This document shows, in pieces, positions 8,245 through 11,367 of a stretch of DNA of 11,367 bases. Source of the DNA: Cylindrodendrum hubeiense (Eukaryota; Ascomycota; Sordariomycetes; Hypocreales; Nectriaceae); the NCBI GenBank assembly GCA_014621425.1, contig JAANBB010000768.1, positions 1 through 11,367 on the forward strand. The letters run 5' to 3'. The stretch's first letter is position 1, and each line of letters begins with the position of its first letter. A program made the position numbers and the translations under genes. The notes below the pieces were generated by a model. It was not told the origin of the DNA, made no database searches, and saw only the letters and a program-made list of their open reading frames with translations.

Positions 8245-9120
8245 AGGGCGCTGCGCAGCTATGACGGCACCGAAGTCATATCATGGAGTGGCGGCATCAG
8301 CCCACCGCCGAGGCGACCTCAGGCCTTGCCAGGAGCGCAATGGCAGAGCAATCGCCTGGGGGAGGGCATTGCGCTGTCGAGGAGTCGATGCCGCTCCTTC
8401 CATCGCCTGTTTTTGTTTCGGGGCCGATTGCTTTGGCATGTCAGATTCTATCGTCTGCTCTGTTTTCCCGGCTTCATGAGCGCCTCCCCCTGACTGCGCT
8501 ACTGCGCCCCGCGAGGCTCGTTCCATCCGGACGTCACCAACTGATCATTCTGATTTCGCAACTCGTGCTGTTGGCTGGAAGGTTTAATCGCCGAAAGGTC
8601 TAACCCGAGTTTGCTTTTTGACTTGCGCCAGCCCATTGACTCGCATGCATGACGATGACCCGAGTAGGAGTGGCACAGCTGGGGCTGGAGCTGGAGCTGG
8701 AGGGGCCTCGTGAACTATACGCGTACCTTGGGCAAGATAAGATTACCATCATGCGAGGCTGACAGACTCTACTCGTATGCGATTCACGTACGGTCTGGAA
8801 GAATCAAAGAGCTTCAAAACGCGTGAAGTCAGATGCGTGCGTTCAATCCGTGCCTGTCAGACTGGCCGACAATCTCAAGCCACGAGCGCTCGCCCGTCTC
8901 GATCAGGTACCGTCGATTCAATGTCCATTTCGGGGCATCTAACAGACCCAAGGGCGGGCTGATTCGCTAATCGTACCGCCTTGCCGTCGTACCTTGCGGG
9001 GCGATTCGCGATTAATGCCGTACTATGCCTTGCTGCATCTGTTGCAAGTAACCCGTCTACCTAGATAGCCGATTCTGCCATCTCCCGGAGCGGGAAAATG
9101 ATTGAAGCGATTTTTTTCTT

Positions 9121-9310
9121 TACGGTAGCCCTTCCCCCATTAGGACTAGCGCATGCAACCCCACCACGCCGCCACCCCTCTTCACTCTGATTTTTGTCGC
9201 CAACAGTCTCTGTCTCCAGTCTTGCTCCCTTTGCCAGTGTTTTTGCATCCATCCCTCAACTACCATCTCTCCCATCGTCTTCCTCAGGTCCCGCTGAACC
9301 AACCGCCATC
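9121..9310 (+). promoter_or_regulatory. Pyrimidine-rich leader of TCTP with an upstream ATG
   Basis: From about 9175 to 9290 the plus strand is dominated by C and T, a usual transcription-start feature of highly expressed fungal genes. The TCTP ATG follows CCGCCATC, with A at -3. An ATG at 9153 opens a different frame that overlaps the TCTP start, in a poor context with C at -3. If transcription starts inside the CT tract, this ATG is not in the mRNA. The start site is not determined from sequence. Confidence 0.5.
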
Positions 9311-10158
9311 ATGCTTATCTACAATGTATGAGTCCCCCTCGAGCCTGGGGAAATCCACCCCCCTTCGCGACGGCCATGACCCCGCCTCGCCCTTCGCCCC
9401 TCCTGGCCTGACGCTGAACCCCGCAATTATAGGACATCCTCACCGGCGACGAGATGATCTCGGACTCGTACGACCTCAAGCTCGTCGATGGCATCGTCTA
9501 CGAGGCCGACTGTGCCATGATCACCGAGGGTGGTGTCCAAATCGGTTCGTACTGCTCCTCCTAGCTCCTAGCTCCCCGATCGTCCGTTTGCGACTCGAGG
9601 AAAGCGGAGAGAAAAGCAACAAGACAAAAATACTAACGCGACCCTCTGATTAGACATTGGTGCCAACGCTTCCGCTGAGGAGGCTGCCGAGGACCTGGAT
9701 GACACCACCGTCAAGGTTAACAACATTGTTAGCTCTTTCCGTCTCCAGAGCACCAGCTTCGACAAGAAGGGCTACCTCGCCTACCTCAAGGGTACGCCCA
9801 ACCCCACGCTACCCTGCACCCCGCTCGTTAAGCTGACAATCCAAATTAGGCTACATGAAGGCCGTCAAGGCCGCTCTTCTGGAGAAGGGTGCCCCCGCTG
9901 AGGAGATCACCGCCTTCGAGAAGGGTGCTCAGGCTTACGTCAAGGGCACGATCCTCGCCAAGTTCAAGGACTTCGAGTTCTACACCGGCGAGTCCATGAA
10001 CCCCGACGGAATGTATGTTCTTCTTCATCCTCCCTCTTCTTTATAACCCCCACAATACTGACTCTTCGACTAGGGTTGCCCTTCTCGACTACCGCGAGGA
10101 TGGTGTCACCCCTTATATCATCGTCTGGAAGCACGGTCTCAAGGAGGTCAAGGTTTAA
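9311..10158 (+). CDS. TMA19: Translationally controlled tumour protein homologue (TCTP, p23)
   Basis: A small cytosolic protein that associates with ribosomes and microtubules and takes part in stress response in yeasts (family knowledge). Five coding exons: 9311-9325, 9433-9544, 9654-9791, 9850-10012 and 10074-10158, giving 170 residues, the usual family length. Introns are 107, 109, 58 and 61 nt; the second has a perfect TACTAAC branch site at 9631-9637. The protein starts [19 protein letters not shown]. It contains the first family signature around IGANASAEE (residues 44-52) and the second from about residue 127 to 152, with [12 protein letters not shown] at 132-143. The first exon encodes only MLIYN, so gene callers that need longer first exons may miss the start. 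The gene converges on the proline-rich gene at 10458. The symbol follows the yeast orthologue. Confidence 0.95.
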
Positions 10159-10457
10159 GCTGGAGGATGTATTGTCGGGGCCTAGACCCATGATGATTCA
10201 CGAGCCAGTTGTTTAGAAGGAGATAAGGAGATGAAGAGCCACATGATTGCGTTGGAAGCGCTTGGCATATGCCCCCCCGCGATATAGCGATGAATGAAAC
10301 CAAAAAGGCTGTGGAGTCTGAACCGTCAAGATGTTACAAACCGCGCTACGAACCACTCAACATGTATGTGCGTCGATAATATAAAGTGAAGAAGAGATAA
10401 TATGGTAAACTCCAAATGCGCCTAACTATGCAATCGGACTAAATACAATAGTACTCC
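10159..10457. other. Convergent intergenic region (3' flanks of TCTP and the proline-rich gene)
   Basis: About 300 bp between two stop codons facing each other. AT content rises toward 10370-10450, with ATAATATAAAG near 10376-10386 as a possible plus-strand polyadenylation element. No canonical AATAAA is seen on either strand. The two 3' UTRs may overlap. No gene is seen. Confidence 0.55.
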
Positions 10458-11367
10458 TCAAAACTGAGGTCTTGTTGACATGGGGACTGGCGGTGGTGCC
10501 GAGCCAGCTCCTGAAGCGGCCGTGGCACTTCCCAAGCCTGCCCTCTTCTTGGGAGGCGGAGGCGGCGGCTTCTTCTTTCCTGCTAGGCCTGGCACCGGAG
10601 GTGATGGTGCGACGGCCACTTGACCCTGATCCTGCCCAGCGTGTGAACCGGTGTAGCTCCCGACCTTGTCCACCACTCCGTACTTTTGGTTGGGACCATT
10701 GGCCGTCTGAATTCCCGAAGCGACCTGCTCGCCGTGCCGCTGTCGGAAGTTGTTGGCCGTGCCGGCGGCGGCTTTTGCGTCAGAGAAGGAAACTGACGAT
10801 GGGTCCTTCTGGAACGACGAGGCCGTCTTCAGAGCGGCCTGCTTCTGTGCCCATGTCGTGCCCTGGCTGGGAGGCGGAGTTGATGATGCCGGTGGTGCCG
10901 ATGACGTGCCTAGCTTAGAGAAGCGGTTCTGCAGCTCATTCATGTGCGAGGGCGCGGCGCCGGGACGCGGAGGCTGCGGCGGGTTCGAGTCGCTTTGGCT
11001 TGCCGGGCTGGAGCGTCCCCCCCCGATGCCGAAGCCGGGAACCGATATGCCGGCGGAACCGAGGCGACCGATGGCTCCCTGATTCAAGTAGCCGCTGCCT
11101 GTCGAGGCGGGACTGACGGCAGGCGGTGCGCTGGCGGTTGAGCTGCCCGAGTTGGTCCGCGGGGGCAAGCGTGGCGGAAGGCTCGGCGGGGGCCTGCTCA
11201 CAGTGACGGCAGACTGATACGACGGCGGAGGCAACGGAGGCGGCCCTCTACCATCCGCGCCACTCCTTCCTACCAGGCGGCGGGGGGAGATGGTTCGTCG
11301 CGAGACCTGTGGTGTTTACTCGATACGGTTGTAGTGCCCGCTCTTCCTCCTCTTCCGGCTCCTCATG
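10458..11367 (-). CDS. Proline-rich SH3-ligand-like protein, 3' part, with a frame break
   Basis: The gene enters from the right edge; its N-terminus is outside the window. The main frame (about 11247-10458) encodes a proline- and serine-rich tail. It has SH3-binding-type motifs (SLPPRLPPR near its start, KKKPPPPPPKKR near its end), a conserved-looking core (LQNRFSKLG, then TTWAQKQAALKTASSF and NNFRQRHGEQVASGIQ), and KVGSYTGSHAGQ before the last polyproline run. This resembles ascomycete proline-rich adaptor proteins sometimes annotated as GRB2-like; a cortical actin or endocytic scaffold role is a guess. The main frame has no ATG before a stop at 11318-11316. The upstream coding-like frame (11367-11248: EEPEEEERALQPYRV, then NHLPPPPG) is offset by one base and stops at 11250. 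An intron at 11326-11248 (79 nt) would join them in phase, but its donor is GTATCG and no branch site is clear. Confidence 0.75.

Larger units (their letters stand above)
7785..9120. promoter_or_regulatory. Divergent spacer: SUR2 leader and promoter, TCTP upstream region
   Basis: SUR2 and TCTP start facing away from each other with 1.5 kb between their ATGs. The SUR2-proximal part (7785-8030) is CT-rich on the minus strand, as a 5' leader would be. A run of ten A at 8159-8168 (T on the SUR2 sense strand) is a candidate nucleosome-excluding tract. Three exact copies of GCAGCACCAC occur at 8215-8244, and short CTGGAG repeats near 8680-8700. ACGCGT words occur near 8709 and 8819. Open frames here (for example 8035-8493 and 8281-8526) overlap on both strands and show no known features. 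Confidence 0.5.

Noticed and set aside
10981..10995. GGGTTCGAGTC, resembling a tRNA B box
   Set aside because: It lies inside the proline-rich coding region, with no A box or stem partners upstream.

Overview
The window looks like nuclear DNA of a filamentous ascomycete (Pezizomycotina, most likely Sordariomycetes; this placement is inferred from protein character and gene structure, not from a search). The evidence is short GT-AG introns of 58 to 109 nt with CTAAC, TACTAAC or CTGAC branch sites, fungal-type proteins, wide CT-rich leaders, and scattered promoter-like motifs such as TACTGTACGGAG.

Three genes are well supported, all in the right half. (1) A sphinganine C4-hydroxylase (SUR2 type) lies on the minus strand at 6567-7784 with one intron. 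It has all three histidine boxes of the membrane di-iron hydroxylase family and makes phytosphingosine in the ER. (2) A TCTP/TMA19-type protein lies on the plus strand at 9311-10158 with five coding exons; the first encodes only five residues. The two genes are divergent and share a spacer of about 1.5 kb. (3) The 3' part of a proline-rich, SH3-ligand-like protein lies on the minus strand at 10458-11367, convergent with TCTP, and continues beyond the right edge. Near its 5' side the reading frame changes by one base, which needs a short intron, a frameshift or a base error to explain.

The left 6.5 kb has no gene I can support. From 1 to about 2500 the plus strand is purine-rich, so the minus strand reads like a pyrimidine-rich leader. 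From about 3100 to 4600 the plus strand is pyrimidine-rich. This would fit divergent non-coding or leader transcription from the 2500-3100 area, with a protein gene beyond the left edge. The region also carries many short tandem repeats, several unsupported ATG-started ORFs, and one short open stretch with natural-looking protein composition (5386-5565).

The genes are housekeeping functions (sphingolipid synthesis, translation/stress, cortical scaffold) with no visible common pathway. I found no convincing new defence, mobile or biosynthetic system. The best leads are the frame break in the proline-rich gene, the overlapping upstream ORF of TCTP, and the long leader-like gene-free region.
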